DNA of 54,155 nt. Source: an uncultured Oscillospiraceae bacterium. GTDB lineage: Bacteria; Bacillota; Clostridia; Oscillospirales; Oscillospiraceae. The translations under genes and the position numbers were made by a program. Under the pieces are notes generated by a model. That model did no database searches. It had not been told where the DNA came from and worked only from the letters and a program-made list of their open reading frames with translations. Each line of letters opens with the position of its first letter. Position 1 is the first letter of the stretch. Shown piece by piece: positions 39,906 to 47,795 of this stretch. The DNA is taken from the NCBI GenBank assembly GCA_910588105.1, contig CAJUQD010000016.1, positions 1-54,155 on the forward strand, given 5' to 3'.

Positions 39906-40742
39906 TTATTTCTTCCCCGGATCGTAAGCTACCACCGTGCGGCGGTTGGGCTCGGTGCCGGTGGAGAAGGTAGATACGCCGGGGTAGTCCTGGAGGGCGG
40001 TGTGGATCACGTGCCGCTCATAGGCGTTCATGGCCTCCAGGGTGATATTCCGGCGGTATTTGACCACCTTGCCCGCCGTTTTGCGGGCCAGGCGGTTGAG
40101 GGATTCCTCCCGGCGGGCGCGGTAGCCCTCGGCGTCCACGTGGATGCGCACCCGATGGCTGCGGCCCTTGTTCACCGCGTAGCCGGTGAGCTGCTGGATG
40201 GCGTCCAGGGTCTCCCCCCGGTGGCCGATAAGGGCGCCCATATTCTCCCCCTCCAGCACCACCTGGTACGTATCCCCCTCCCGGGTGACCACGGGGACAG
40301 CCTCCACCCCCATGTGCTGGAACAGCCCGGTCTGGAAGCTGACGATGGCGGCGGACACATCGCTGTCTGCCCCCTCCCCTTTGGGAGCGGGATCAGGATC
40401 GGCCTTGGGCGCGGGCCTGTCCACCCTGGGGGCGGGCTGGGGTTTGGGCTCCGCTTTGGGGGCGGGGCGCTCCGGGCGGGAGGGCTTGGGCTTTTCCGGC
40501 CTGGGGGCGGGGGCGGGCCTGGGCTGGGCTGCGGGCTCCGGCTGGGGGATGGGGGGCTGCTCGTCCGGGGCCTCGTAGGTGAGCTTCACCTTGGCGGGCA
40601 CGGAGCCGATGCCCAGAAAGCCGGTCTTGCCCCGCTCCAGGATCTCCACGGACACGTCGTCCCGGTCCAGGCCCAAATAGGCCAGCCCCTTGGCGATGGC
40701 CTCGTCCTCGGTCTTGGCGGTGAATTCCATGTATTTCAGCAC
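39906..40742 (-). CDS. khpB: RNA-binding protein KhpB/Jag
   Basis: A 278-residue protein of the Jag (SpoIIIJ-associated) family. The N-terminal Jag_N domain (about 1-52) contains EFTAKTEDEAIAKGLAYLG. A long Pro/Ala/Lys linker follows (about 60-125). The KH domain has the GxxG-like loop in GALIGHRGETLDAIQ. The R3H domain is near RIHVDAEGYRARREESL and MNAYERHVIHTAL. KhpB with KhpA binds RNA and affects division and sporulation. GTG at 40742 has AAGGAG nine bases upstream and is preferred to ATG at 40730. It follows yidC as usual, but mnmE-mnmG-rsmG do not follow here. Confidence 0.93.
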   Translation of the reverse strand: MLKYMEFTAKTEDEAIAKGLAYLGLDRDDVSVEILERGKTGFLGIGSVPAKVKLTYEAPDEQPPIPQPEPAAQPRPAPAPRPEKPKPSRPERPAPKAEPKPQPAPRVDRPAPKADPDPAPKGEGADSDVSAAIVSFQTGLFQHMGVEAVPVVTREGDTYQVVLEGENMGALIGHRGETLDAIQQLTGYAVNKGRSHRVRIHVDAEGYRARREESLNRLARKTAGKVVKYRRNITLEAMNAYERHVIHTALQDYPGVSTFSTGTEPNRRTVVAYDPGKK

Positions 40743-40854
40743 GAAACTGCACTCCTTTTATTCTTCAATCAAGAGTTTGACCTCTTCTGTCCCCCGCCAT
40801 GGGGCAAAAGGACAGCAAAAAATGTGCGTTTATCCGATACATAGGGAAACCAGG

Positions 40855-42159
40855 TCACTTTTCCCCGTCATCTTCGGCATAAGCCTCTTCATAATCCCCG
40901 CTGTCATCCGGCGACGCGGCTTCCTTGTCCTTCTTCCCGGCGGCCTCCGCCCGGGCGGCCAATTCCGGGTTGGACTCAGATATAATGGCCTTTTCCTCCT
41001 CGGTGAGCTTCTGGGCTTCCTCTTCCGCCGGACTGGCCGGGCCGTTGGGGTCGTAGTAGGGGGTAATGGGATAGCGGTTGGGGTCATAGGCCCTCCCCCG
41101 AGCGTAGGCCCGCAGGCCCTCCCGGCTGGCGGTGAGATCCACGCCGGGCTCCTTGGCCTTCTTCTGGTGGGCCTTCTTGGGGTCCTTGCCCGCGGCGATG
41201 GCGGCGGCCTTCTTCTCGGCGGCGATGCGGCGGCGCTCCTTCTCTGCCTCCTTGGCCTTGGCGGCCTGGATTTCCATCTCCTTCTGGGCGGCCTCGTAGT
41301 CCTTGCGGAGGATGGCGCCGCAGATGACCTCCTGCACCATAATCAGCAGGGAGTTGGCAATCCAGTACACGCACATTCCGGCGGGCATGCCGAAGCCGAT
41401 AAACAACGACATGCCGGGCCCCAGCAGGAGCAGGGACAGGTTCATCTTAGGGGCGGCCTGGTCCTTGTTCATCTGGTTGGTCTTTTGGGTGACGATCATG
41501 GACACCAGGGACAGCGCGGCGGAGATAACGGGCAGCAGAAACAGCCCAACGGATCCCCAGGACAGCCCGCCCTCCCAGAACTTCAGCTGGGGGATCTTAG
41601 ACAGGTCAATGCCGAAGAAGTCGAAATTAATGACGAACATGCCGGCGGCGGACACGCCGGCGGCCGCAGCGGCGGTCTTGGCCGTCTCCAGATTCCCGGC
41701 GTTCATCATGGCGCCCAAGGTCAGCTCATTGTAGCCCACAGGGGCGAAGTCGGCCCAGCCCAGGGCCTGTCCCACGGCGGTGGTGGCCTGATCGGTGAGG
41801 CTCATCAGGTACTTCAGCGGGCGGCGGATGATGGCGTACAGCGGCCACAGGATGAGCATAGGGATCATAGACCAGCCGCAGCCCCCCATGGGGTTGACGT
41901 TGTTCTCGGCGTAGAACTTCTGGACCTCCTGGTTATACTTTTCCCTGTCGTTGCCGCAGCGCTTCTGGATCTCCTGAATCTGGGCGTTCACCACATTCAT
42001 CTTAATCATGCTCTTTTTCCCCTTGAGCTGCAAGGGGAAGAGGATGATCTTGACCACCACGGTGAACAGCAGCAGGGCGATGCCGTAGCTGTCAAACACC
42101 TGGCAGAACAGCTCCAGCAGCAGGCTGAACGGGGTCATGAGGATTTGCCAAATATCCAT
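40855..42159 (-). CDS. yidC: Membrane protein insertase YidC/Oxa1
   Basis: A 434-residue insertase with the Gram-positive-type core of five or so membrane helices. Signature regions are LLFTVVVKIILFPLQLKGKKSM (helix TM1 and basic loop, about residues 27-48), GGCGWSMIPMLILWPLYAIIR and FGMPAGMCVYWIANSLL. Insert helices between TM segments are longer than in Bacillus SpoIIIJ. The C-terminal tail (about 330-434) is first Lys/Ala-rich and then acidic and probably contacts ribosomes. No lipobox is present. ATG at 42159 follows GGAGG. It lies between yidD and khpB. Confidence 0.95.
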   Translation of the reverse strand: MDIWQILMTPFSLLLELFCQVFDSYGIALLLFTVVVKIILFPLQLKGKKSMIKMNVVNAQIQEIQKRCGNDREKYNQEVQKFYAENNVNPMGGCGWSMIPMLILWPLYAIIRRPLKYLMSLTDQATTAVGQALGWADFAPVGYNELTLGAMMNAGNLETAKTAAAAAGVSAAGMFVINFDFFGIDLSKIPQLKFWEGGLSWGSVGLFLLPVISAALSLVSMIVTQKTNQMNKDQAAPKMNLSLLLLGPGMSLFIGFGMPAGMCVYWIANSLLIMVQEVICGAILRKDYEAAQKEMEIQAAKAKEAEKERRRIAAEKKAAAIAAGKDPKKAHQKKAKEPGVDLTASREGLRAYARGRAYDPNRYPITPYYDPNGPASPAEEEAQKLTEEEKAIISESNPELAARAEAAGKKDKEAASPDDSGDYEEAYAEDDGEK

Positions 42160-42169
42160 GCTTGGCCTC

Positions 42170-42418
42170 CTAAACTTGTTTGTTTCGTTTGTCTTTCCTG
42201 GGGGGTACGGGGTCATAGATGAAGTTTTTCTCCCGGTGGAAGGGGTGGCAGCGGGCAATCCGCCACAGGGCCAGCAGCCCGCCCTTCACCGCCCCGTGGA
42301 CCTCCACCGCCTCCAGGGCGTAGGCGGAACAGGTGGGGACGAACCGGCAGCTGGGCGGGGTATAGGGGGAGATGTCCCGCCGGTACCGGCGGATGAGGGC
42401 CAGCAGCAGCTTTTTCAC
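42170..42418 (-). CDS. yidD: Membrane protein insertion efficiency factor YidD
   Basis: An 82-residue YidD with the family core RRDISPYTPPSCRFVPTCS, then YALEAVEVHGAVKGG and the RCHPFHREKNFIYDPVP end. It assists YidC-dependent insertion. GTG start at 42418 overlaps the rnpA stop by four bases (GTGA). Confidence 0.95.
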   Translation of the reverse strand: MKKLLLALIRRYRRDISPYTPPSCRFVPTCSAYALEAVEVHGAVKGGLLALWRIARCHPFHREKNFIYDPVPPRKDKRNKQV

Positions 42419-42765
42419 GCTTTTCCTTCCTTTTTCAGCAGCTCCAGCTTGTCCGCCAGCCGGAGGAAGGATTTCTCCAGCTGGTGATAGCCGCTGGAGG
42501 CGGCCCGGCTGCGGGCCACCACCACCACGTCCCGGCCCCCCAGCACCTGTCCCTCGTGGAGGCGGTAGATTTCCCGCAGGCGGCGGCGGACCCGGTTGCG
42601 CACCACAGCGCAGCCCACCTTGGTGGAAACGGTGAAGCCCAGCCGGTTTCCCTTTTGCCCGTTGCCCCGGACATAGAGGACCAGGCGGCTGTCGGCGGCG
42701 GACTTTCCCCGGTTATAGGCCCGGCGGAACAGGTGGTTTTCCTTGAGGGATACGGTCTTCTTCAT
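42415..42765 (-). CDS. rnpA: Ribonuclease P protein component
   Basis: A 116-residue protein subunit of RNase P, which matures the 5' ends of tRNAs. It begins MKKTVSLKENHLFRRAYNRG and contains the RNR signature in VRNRVRRRLREIYR. ATG at 42765 is preceded by GGGAGG. It overlaps yidD and follows rpmH. Confidence 0.96.
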   Translation of the reverse strand: MKKTVSLKENHLFRRAYNRGKSAADSRLVLYVRGNGQKGNRLGFTVSTKVGCAVVRNRVRRRLREIYRLHEGQVLGGRDVVVVARSRAASSGYHQLEKSFLRLADKLELLKKEGKA

Positions 42766-42866
42766 GTTACCTCCCGTTGCAAAGGGGATCTTCGGGTAAA
42801 CGGACACAGGGGCGAGGGAAAAGCTCCCGCGCCCCGAGTCGTATCGTTATCCCGATGTGTGCGCCA

Positions 42867-43001
42867 TCAGTGGCTCAGGCGGGCGCGGCCCTTGGCGCGG
42901 CGGCGGGCCAGAACCTTGCGGCCGTTGGCGGTGGCCATGCGCTTGCGGAAGCCGTGGACCTTGGAACGCTGGCGCTTCTTGGGCTGATAGGTACGAACCA
43001 T
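42867..43001 (-). CDS. rpmH: 50S ribosomal protein L34
   Basis: A 44-residue L34 starting MVRTYQPKKRQRSKVHGF and ending GRARLSH, basic throughout. ATG at 43001 follows CAGGAGGTG. First gene of the leftward rpmH-rnpA-yidD-yidC-khpB unit, diverging from dnaA. Confidence 0.97.
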   Translation of the reverse strand: MVRTYQPKKRQRSKVHGFRKRMATANGRKVLARRRAKGRARLSH

Positions 43002-43108
43002 GCGGGAACACCTCCTGTACAGTATCACGCGCCCCCGGCAGAGGGGCGCTCCACAACGCCCTTCTGGGCGCGGTTGGCAAATGCTGCGCACAAATCACGC
43101 TTCTGCTG

Positions 43109-43137
43109 ATTATACCTTGATTTTTGCCGCCTGTCAA
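43109..43137 (-). promoter_or_regulatory. rpmH promoter
   Basis: Minus strand: perfect TTGACA (43132-43137), 17-nt spacer, perfect TATAAT (43109-43114). The 310-base rpmH-dnaA gap otherwise holds only the dnaA promoter and AT-rich DNA. Confidence 0.9.
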
Positions 43138-43242
43138 CAAGAAATCGGCAATATTCTTTTTTCCTGCACCGGGCACAACATATTGTATTTTCCATGCCCC
43201 ACTCTTTATTTACATTATTAAAAAAGAATCCCGCAAAAGCCC

Positions 43243-43271
43243 TTGCCGGTCGGTCCCTTTTTTGGTATAAT
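43243..43271 (+). promoter_or_regulatory. dnaA promoter
   Basis: TTGCCG (43243-43248), 17-nt spacer, TATAAT (43266-43271) with a TGG extended -10. The dnaA ribosome site AGGAGG follows. No clear DnaA boxes are visible in this gap. Confidence 0.75.
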
Positions 43272-43311
43272 ATAAAAGTTACAATATTTGATTTTTAGGA
43301 GGCTTTCGCCC

Positions 43312-44631
43312 ATGAGATCGGCTGCCGACGTCTGGGAAAAAGTAAAAAGTCTGATGGAGGGCGGCATGACCGCCGTGTCCATCGAAACCTGGTTCGGCGA
43401 TGTGGAAGCCGTTGCCTTGGAGGATACCCGGCTGGTGCTGTGCGTCCCCACCGATTTCAAGCGGAACATCATCCGCACCCGGTTCCAGCCCACGGTGGAG
43501 CAGGCGCTGAAGGAGCTGTTCTCCTTCGACGTGGACGTAGCCCTTCTGCTGCCGGAGGAGCGGGACGCCTACGCCCGCCAGTCCGCGGCCCCGGCCGCCG
43601 CGGGCGGGGATGTGAACAAGTACACCTTTGAGCGTTTTGTGGTGGGCTCCACCAACCGCTTTGCCTATACCGCCGCAAAAAATGTGGCGGAAGAGCCGGG
43701 GGGCTCCTATAACCCCCTGTTCATTTACGGCCAGTCCGGCCTGGGCAAGACCCACCTGCTCCACGCCATCGCCAACAAGGTAAGGCACGATCATCCCGGC
43801 TTCCGCATTATGTACGTCCAGAGCGAGGATTTTGTCAACGAGCTCATCGGCAACCTGCGCCGGGGCATCGACATGCAGGGCTTCCGGGAAAAGTACCGCC
43901 AGGTGGATCTGTTCCTCATGGACGACGTACAGTTCATCGCCGGCAAGGACTCCAGCGAGGAGGAGCTGTTCCACACCTTCAACACCCTGTACGAACAGAA
44001 AAAGCAGGTCGCGTTTACATCCGACCGCCCCCCCCATGAGATGCTCCGCCTGGAGCAGCGGCTCAAAACCCGCTTTGAACAGGGATTGTCCGCCGATATC
44101 CAGCCTCCCGACTATGAAACCAGAGTGGCCCTGCTGAAAAATAAGGCGCTGGAACGGGGCATATCCCTGCCCGACCCGGTGCTGTCCTATGTGGCGGAGA
44201 ACATCACCTCCAACGTGCGTCAGATCGAGGGCGTGGTCAACAAAATCATGGCTTTCCAGGAGCTGATGGGCGCCCAGGTGGACGTGGATACCACCATACG
44301 GGCGGTGCGGGACATCCTGCGGGCCAAAGAGAACTTTCTTCCCTCCGCCGAAACCATCATCCAGGAGGTGGCCCGTTTCTATGATATGGACGCCTCCGCC
44401 GTCACTGGCCAGAGCCAAAATAAGGAGATCAGTACCGCCCGGAACGTGGCCATGTATATCATCCGGGAGATGACCCAGCTCTCCCTGGCGGAGATCGGCC
44501 AGCAGTTTGGCGGTCGCCACCATTCCACGGTACTCAACTCCATCAACCGGGTGGAGAAGATGATGAAGGCGCAGCCTGAACTGATGGAAATCATCCGGGA
44601 CATCACCAACGCGGTCAATTCGGCGTATTAG
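43312..44631 (+). CDS. dnaA: Chromosomal replication initiator DnaA
   Basis: A 439-residue initiator, all four domains present. Domain I (about 1-80) contains the SIETWFGD segment. A short linker leads to the AAA+ core: Walker A GQSGLGKT (140-147), Walker B LMDDVQF, and sensor-2 region NVRQIEG. Domain IV binds DnaA boxes. Its signature reads GGRHHSTV (400-407), where the usual form is GGRDHTTV, so the base-contacting Asp is His. ATG at 43312 follows AGGAGG. It precedes oriC and dnaN. Confidence 0.97.
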   Translation: MRSAADVWEKVKSLMEGGMTAVSIETWFGDVEAVALEDTRLVLCVPTDFKRNIIRTRFQPTVEQALKELFSFDVDVALLLPEERDAYARQSAAPAAAGGDVNKYTFERFVVGSTNRFAYTAAKNVAEEPGGSYNPLFIYGQSGLGKTHLLHAIANKVRHDHPGFRIMYVQSEDFVNELIGNLRRGIDMQGFREKYRQVDLFLMDDVQFIAGKDSSEEELFHTFNTLYEQKKQVAFTSDRPPHEMLRLEQRLKTRFEQGLSADIQPPDYETRVALLKNKALERGISLPDPVLSYVAENITSNVRQIEGVVNKIMAFQELMGAQVDVDTTIRAVRDILRAKENFLPSAETIIQEVARFYDMDASAVTGQSQNKEISTARNVAMYIIREMTQLSLAEIGQQFGGRHHSTVLNSINRVEKMMKAQPELMEIIRDITNAVNSAY

Positions 44632-45053
44632 AACCTGTATTCACAACTGAAATCGCCGGATGGCCGAGGGATTTTCCCGTCAGGCAGGGCAAATTTTCAC
44701 AGATATAATTGTGTTCATTTCAAGAAAATTTATCGCGGCATGGCGGGAAAGGGCCCGGCCAGGCGGGAATTGAGATTATGAACGCAAGCACTGAACGCGC
44801 GGACAACTCCGCGCCAATTTAAACGCGGCAGCTTCCACAATTCTGCGGTCTGTGGTGTGGATGCCTGTGGAAAGAGTTACGCGCCTGCCTGACATCACGG
44901 AAGCTGTGCAAACCTTGTGGACAGCGCTGCGGACGGTAAAAGCCCTGCCACTGCTCATTTTTTTCACCTATCCACAACTTCCACACCCCCTACGGACTAC
45001 TACATATTTTTAACCCTTCCTCTCCTTGCGGAGGAGGGAGAAAGGAACCGACC
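44632..45053. other. Replication origin oriC (dnaA-dnaN spacer)
   Basis: A 422-base non-coding spacer with many DnaA-box-like sites in both orientations: TTCCACA at 44833, TGTGGATG at 44856, TGTGGAAA at 44866, TGTGCAA at 44905, TGTGGAC at 44916, TATCCACA at 44969, TTCCACA at 44979. Adjacent boxes are spaced 10-11 bases. AT-rich blocks at about 44690-44735 and 45000-45012 could unwind. Location between dnaA and dnaN is typical of Bacillota. Canonical TTATCCACA is nearly absent; only CTATCCACA is close. Confidence 0.85.
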
Positions 45054-46172
45054 ATGAAATTTTCCTGTGAAAAAGCCATACTCCAGGCCGCCGTTACCAC
45101 CGCCGGGCGGGCCGTGGCGGCAAAGAGCTCCATCCAGGCGCTGGAGGGCGTCCTCATTGAGGCGGGAGACGGCAGCCTGAGTGTCAGCGGCTATAATTTG
45201 GAGACGGGCATCATTACCACCGTATCCGCCGACGTGCCGGAGGGCGGCGCCATTGTTTTGTCCGCCCGGCTGTTTGGCGAGATCCTCCGCCGTATGCCGG
45301 ACGACGTGGTGTCCATCGCGGTGGACGGCTGTTCCGTCCATATCCAGTGCGGACCCACCTCCTTTGATATTATGGGCAGCAGCGACGAGGATTTTCCCGA
45401 GCTTCCCCGGGTGGACGACGGACGGGGCCTGGGCATAAGCCAGGAGAGCCTGCGCTCCATGATCGGCCAGACCGCCTTTGCGGTCAGCGATAATGACAGC
45501 CGTCCCATCCACACCGGCGTGCTGTTTGAGGCGGAGCAGGGGCAGCTCACCATGGTGGCGGTGGACGGCTACCGCCTGGCCCTGCGGCGGGAAAAGCTGC
45601 TGAGTCAGGACGGGGAGGGGAAGCTGTCCTTTGTGGTGCCGGGCGCGGCCCTCCGGGAGGTGGAGAAGATCTGCGCCGACTCCGATGAGCCGGTTGCAAT
45701 CACCCAGGGCAGCCGCCATGTCATGTTTGAAATCGGCTCTACCCTTCTTGTGGCCAGGCGGCTGGAGGGGGAGTTCCTCAATTACCGCCAGACCATCCCC
45801 CAGAACAACTCCATTGTGTTGGAGGCGGAGGCCGCCGACCTGCAGCGGTCCATTGACCGGGCCTCCCTCATCATCAACGATAAGCTGAAAAGCCCGCTGC
45901 GCTGTAAATTTGACGATGGCGTACTGTCCATCACCTCCAGGACCGCCATGGGCTCCGCCTTTGACGTCTGCCCCGTTTCCGGCGACGGCAAGGGCTTGGA
46001 AATTGGGTTTAACAACCGTTTTCTCATGGACGCGGTGAAAGCCGCCCCTGCTCAGCGGGTGCGGCTGGAGCTGAACACGGCCACGTCCCCCTGCCTCGTC
46101 CTGCCCCAGAAGGATAAGCCGGATAACTTCCTCTATATGGTGCTGCCGGTGCGGCTGCGGGCTTCGGAGTGA
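45054..46172 (+). CDS. dnaN: DNA polymerase III beta subunit (sliding clamp)
   Basis: A 372-residue beta clamp with three similar domains. It begins MKFSCEKAILQAAVTTAGRA. The middle contains VDGYRLALRR and the FLNYRQTIPQNN segment between domains 2 and 3. The end is the classic NFLYMVLPVRLRA, matching the M-P-x-R-L motif of clamps. ATG at 45054 follows GGAGGGAGAAAGGA. It lies directly after oriC. Confidence 0.97.
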   Translation: MKFSCEKAILQAAVTTAGRAVAAKSSIQALEGVLIEAGDGSLSVSGYNLETGIITTVSADVPEGGAIVLSARLFGEILRRMPDDVVSIAVDGCSVHIQCGPTSFDIMGSSDEDFPELPRVDDGRGLGISQESLRSMIGQTAFAVSDNDSRPIHTGVLFEAEQGQLTMVAVDGYRLALRREKLLSQDGEGKLSFVVPGAALREVEKICADSDEPVAITQGSRHVMFEIGSTLLVARRLEGEFLNYRQTIPQNNSIVLEAEAADLQRSIDRASLIINDKLKSPLRCKFDDGVLSITSRTAMGSAFDVCPVSGDGKGLEIGFNNRFLMDAVKAAPAQRVRLELNTATSPCLVLPQKDKPDNFLYMVLPVRLRASE

Positions 46173-46177
46173 ATCAT

Positions 46178-46390
46178 ATGCGGGAAGAGCACATTAAAAT
46201 CAGCACGGAGTATATCAAGCTGGACGCGCTGCTGAAGTTTGCCGGCGCGGCGGATACCGGCGGGGAGGCCAAGCTGGCCATCCGGGAAGGGGAGGTCAGG
46301 GTCAACGGGGACGTTTGCACCATGCGGGGAAAAAAGCTGCGCCCCGGCGACCGGGCGGAGCTGCCCGGCCTGACGCTGGTGGTGGAATGA
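46178..46390 (+). CDS. rlbA: S4-domain RNA-binding protein RlbA/YaaA
   Basis: A 70-residue S4-like protein found between dnaN and recF in Bacillota. IKISTEYIKLDALLKFAGAAD and EVRVNGDVCTMRGKKLRPGD form the alpha-L RNA-binding fold. ATG at 46178 is preferred because GGAG lies eight bases upstream. The stop overlaps recF by four bases. It probably acts in ribosome assembly. Confidence 0.93.
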   Translation: MREEHIKISTEYIKLDALLKFAGAADTGGEAKLAIREGEVRVNGDVCTMRGKKLRPGDRAELPGLTLVVE

Positions 46391-47490
46391 CCGTCAACCA
46401 GATCACCCTGGACTTTTTCCGAAATTACGTCCACGGGGAGGCCCAGTTCCACCCAGGCGTCAACGTCATAGCGGGGGATAACGCCCAGGGCAAGACCAAT
46501 CTGCTGGAAGCGGTGGCTTACCTGTCCTCCGCCACCTCCCACCGGGCCCGGTATGACCGGGAGCTGATCCGGCACGGGGTGGATCACGCCTTTCTCAAGG
46601 CGGAGGTGGCCAGCCGGGGGAGGAGCATAGTGCTGGAGGCGGAGCTCCACCGGGGGATGCGGCGGCAGCTGCGCTCCAACGGCGTGAAGCTGAAAACAGC
46701 GGGGGAACTGTCCGGGATCCTGAATACAGTGTTGTTCTGTCCTGAAGACCTGTACCTCATCCGGGAGGGGGCGGAGGCCAGGCGGCGGTTTTTGGACGGC
46801 TGCATCTGCCAGCTCCGGCCGCGGTACGCCCAGGCCCTGGCGGAGTACAGGCGTCTTTACCAGCATAAGACCCGGATTTTAAAGGATGGGGAGCAGCATC
46901 CCTCCCTGCTGGACGCGCTGGACGACTTTTCCCTGCGGATGGCCCAGTGCGGGGCGGTGATTGTCCATTACCGGGCCCACTTTGTCAGGCGGCTCGTGGA
47001 GGCGGCCCCCCCCATCCACGCGGACTGTTCCGGGGGGAGGGAACGGCTGGGGCTGCGGTATGAAACGGTCTCCACCGTCACCGACCCGGAAGCCCCGCCC
47101 CGCGTCATCCTGCCCCAGCTGCTGGCCCACCAGGAGGCCCACCGGGAGGCGGAGATCGCCGCCCGGACCTGCCTGTCCGGCCCCCACAAGGACGAGCTGG
47201 CGGTGGAGATCGACGGCGCGTGCGCCAAAACCTACGCCTCCCAGGGCCAGACCAGGACGGCGGCGCTGGCGCTGAAGCTGGCCGCCCGGGACATTTTCCG
47301 CCTGGAGACGGAGGAATGGCCGGTGCTGCTGCTGGACGATGTGCTCAGCGAGCTAGACGCCCGCCGCCAGGAGTTCGTATTGAACCGCATCACCTCGGGT
47401 CAGGTGTTCATCACCTGCTGCGAGGAGGAAAAGCTGGCGCGGCTGAAGGACGGCAAGGCGTTCCGAATAAAGGATGGAATGTTGATATAG
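46387..47490 (+). CDS. recF: DNA recombination/repair protein RecF
   Basis: A 367-residue SMC-like ATPase that loads RecA at gaps. Walker A is GDNAQGKTNLLEA (about 30-42). The ABC signature lies at ASQGQTRTAALALKLA, and Walker B is PVLLLDDVLSELD. ATG at 46387 overlaps the rlbA stop (ATGA). The order dnaN-rlbA-recF is conserved. Confidence 0.96.
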   Translation: MTVNQITLDFFRNYVHGEAQFHPGVNVIAGDNAQGKTNLLEAVAYLSSATSHRARYDRELIRHGVDHAFLKAEVASRGRSIVLEAELHRGMRRQLRSNGVKLKTAGELSGILNTVLFCPEDLYLIREGAEARRRFLDGCICQLRPRYAQALAEYRRLYQHKTRILKDGEQHPSLLDALDDFSLRMAQCGAVIVHYRAHFVRRLVEAAPPIHADCSGGRERLGLRYETVSTVTDPEAPPRVILPQLLAHQEAHREAEIAARTCLSGPHKDELAVEIDGACAKTYASQGQTRTAALALKLAARDIFRLETEEWPVLLLDDVLSELDARRQEFVLNRITSGQVFITCCEEEKLARLKDGKAFRIKDGMLI

Positions 47491-47501
47491 GAGGTAAGGT
47501 A

Positions 47502-47765
47502 TTGTATCTGCATTTGGGCCAAAACATCATGGCAGCCGGCCGGGATATAATCGGTATCTTTGACCTGGACAATACTACCTGGTCCTTTCGGACACGCCGC
47601 TTTTTGGAAAAGGCGGAGCGGGAGGGCCGGGTAACCGCCCTGGGGGACGACCTGCCCCGCTCCTTTGTGCTGGCGGACGGCAGGGAGGGCCAGGCCGCGG
47701 TCTATCTCACCCCCCTCTCCCCGGCGGCGCTGTGCGCCCGGGCCGGGCGGAACGGATTTGAATAA
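47502..47765 (+). CDS. remB: DUF370 regulator RemB-like (YaaB)
   Basis: An 87-residue protein, TTG start at 47502 with GGAGG upstream. It begins MYLHLGQNIMAAGRDIIG and continues IFDLDNTTWSFRTRRFL, the DUF370/RemB core, then DDLPRSFVLADGR. In Bacillus the yaaB/remB gene lies between recF and gyrB and affects matrix-gene expression. The C-terminal 20 residues are specific to this lineage. Confidence 0.92.
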   Translation: MYLHLGQNIMAAGRDIIGIFDLDNTTWSFRTRRFLEKAEREGRVTALGDDLPRSFVLADGREGQAAVYLTPLSPAALCARAGRNGFE

Positions 47766-47795
47766 ATTAATCTCATAACTAAGCGGAGGAACATC

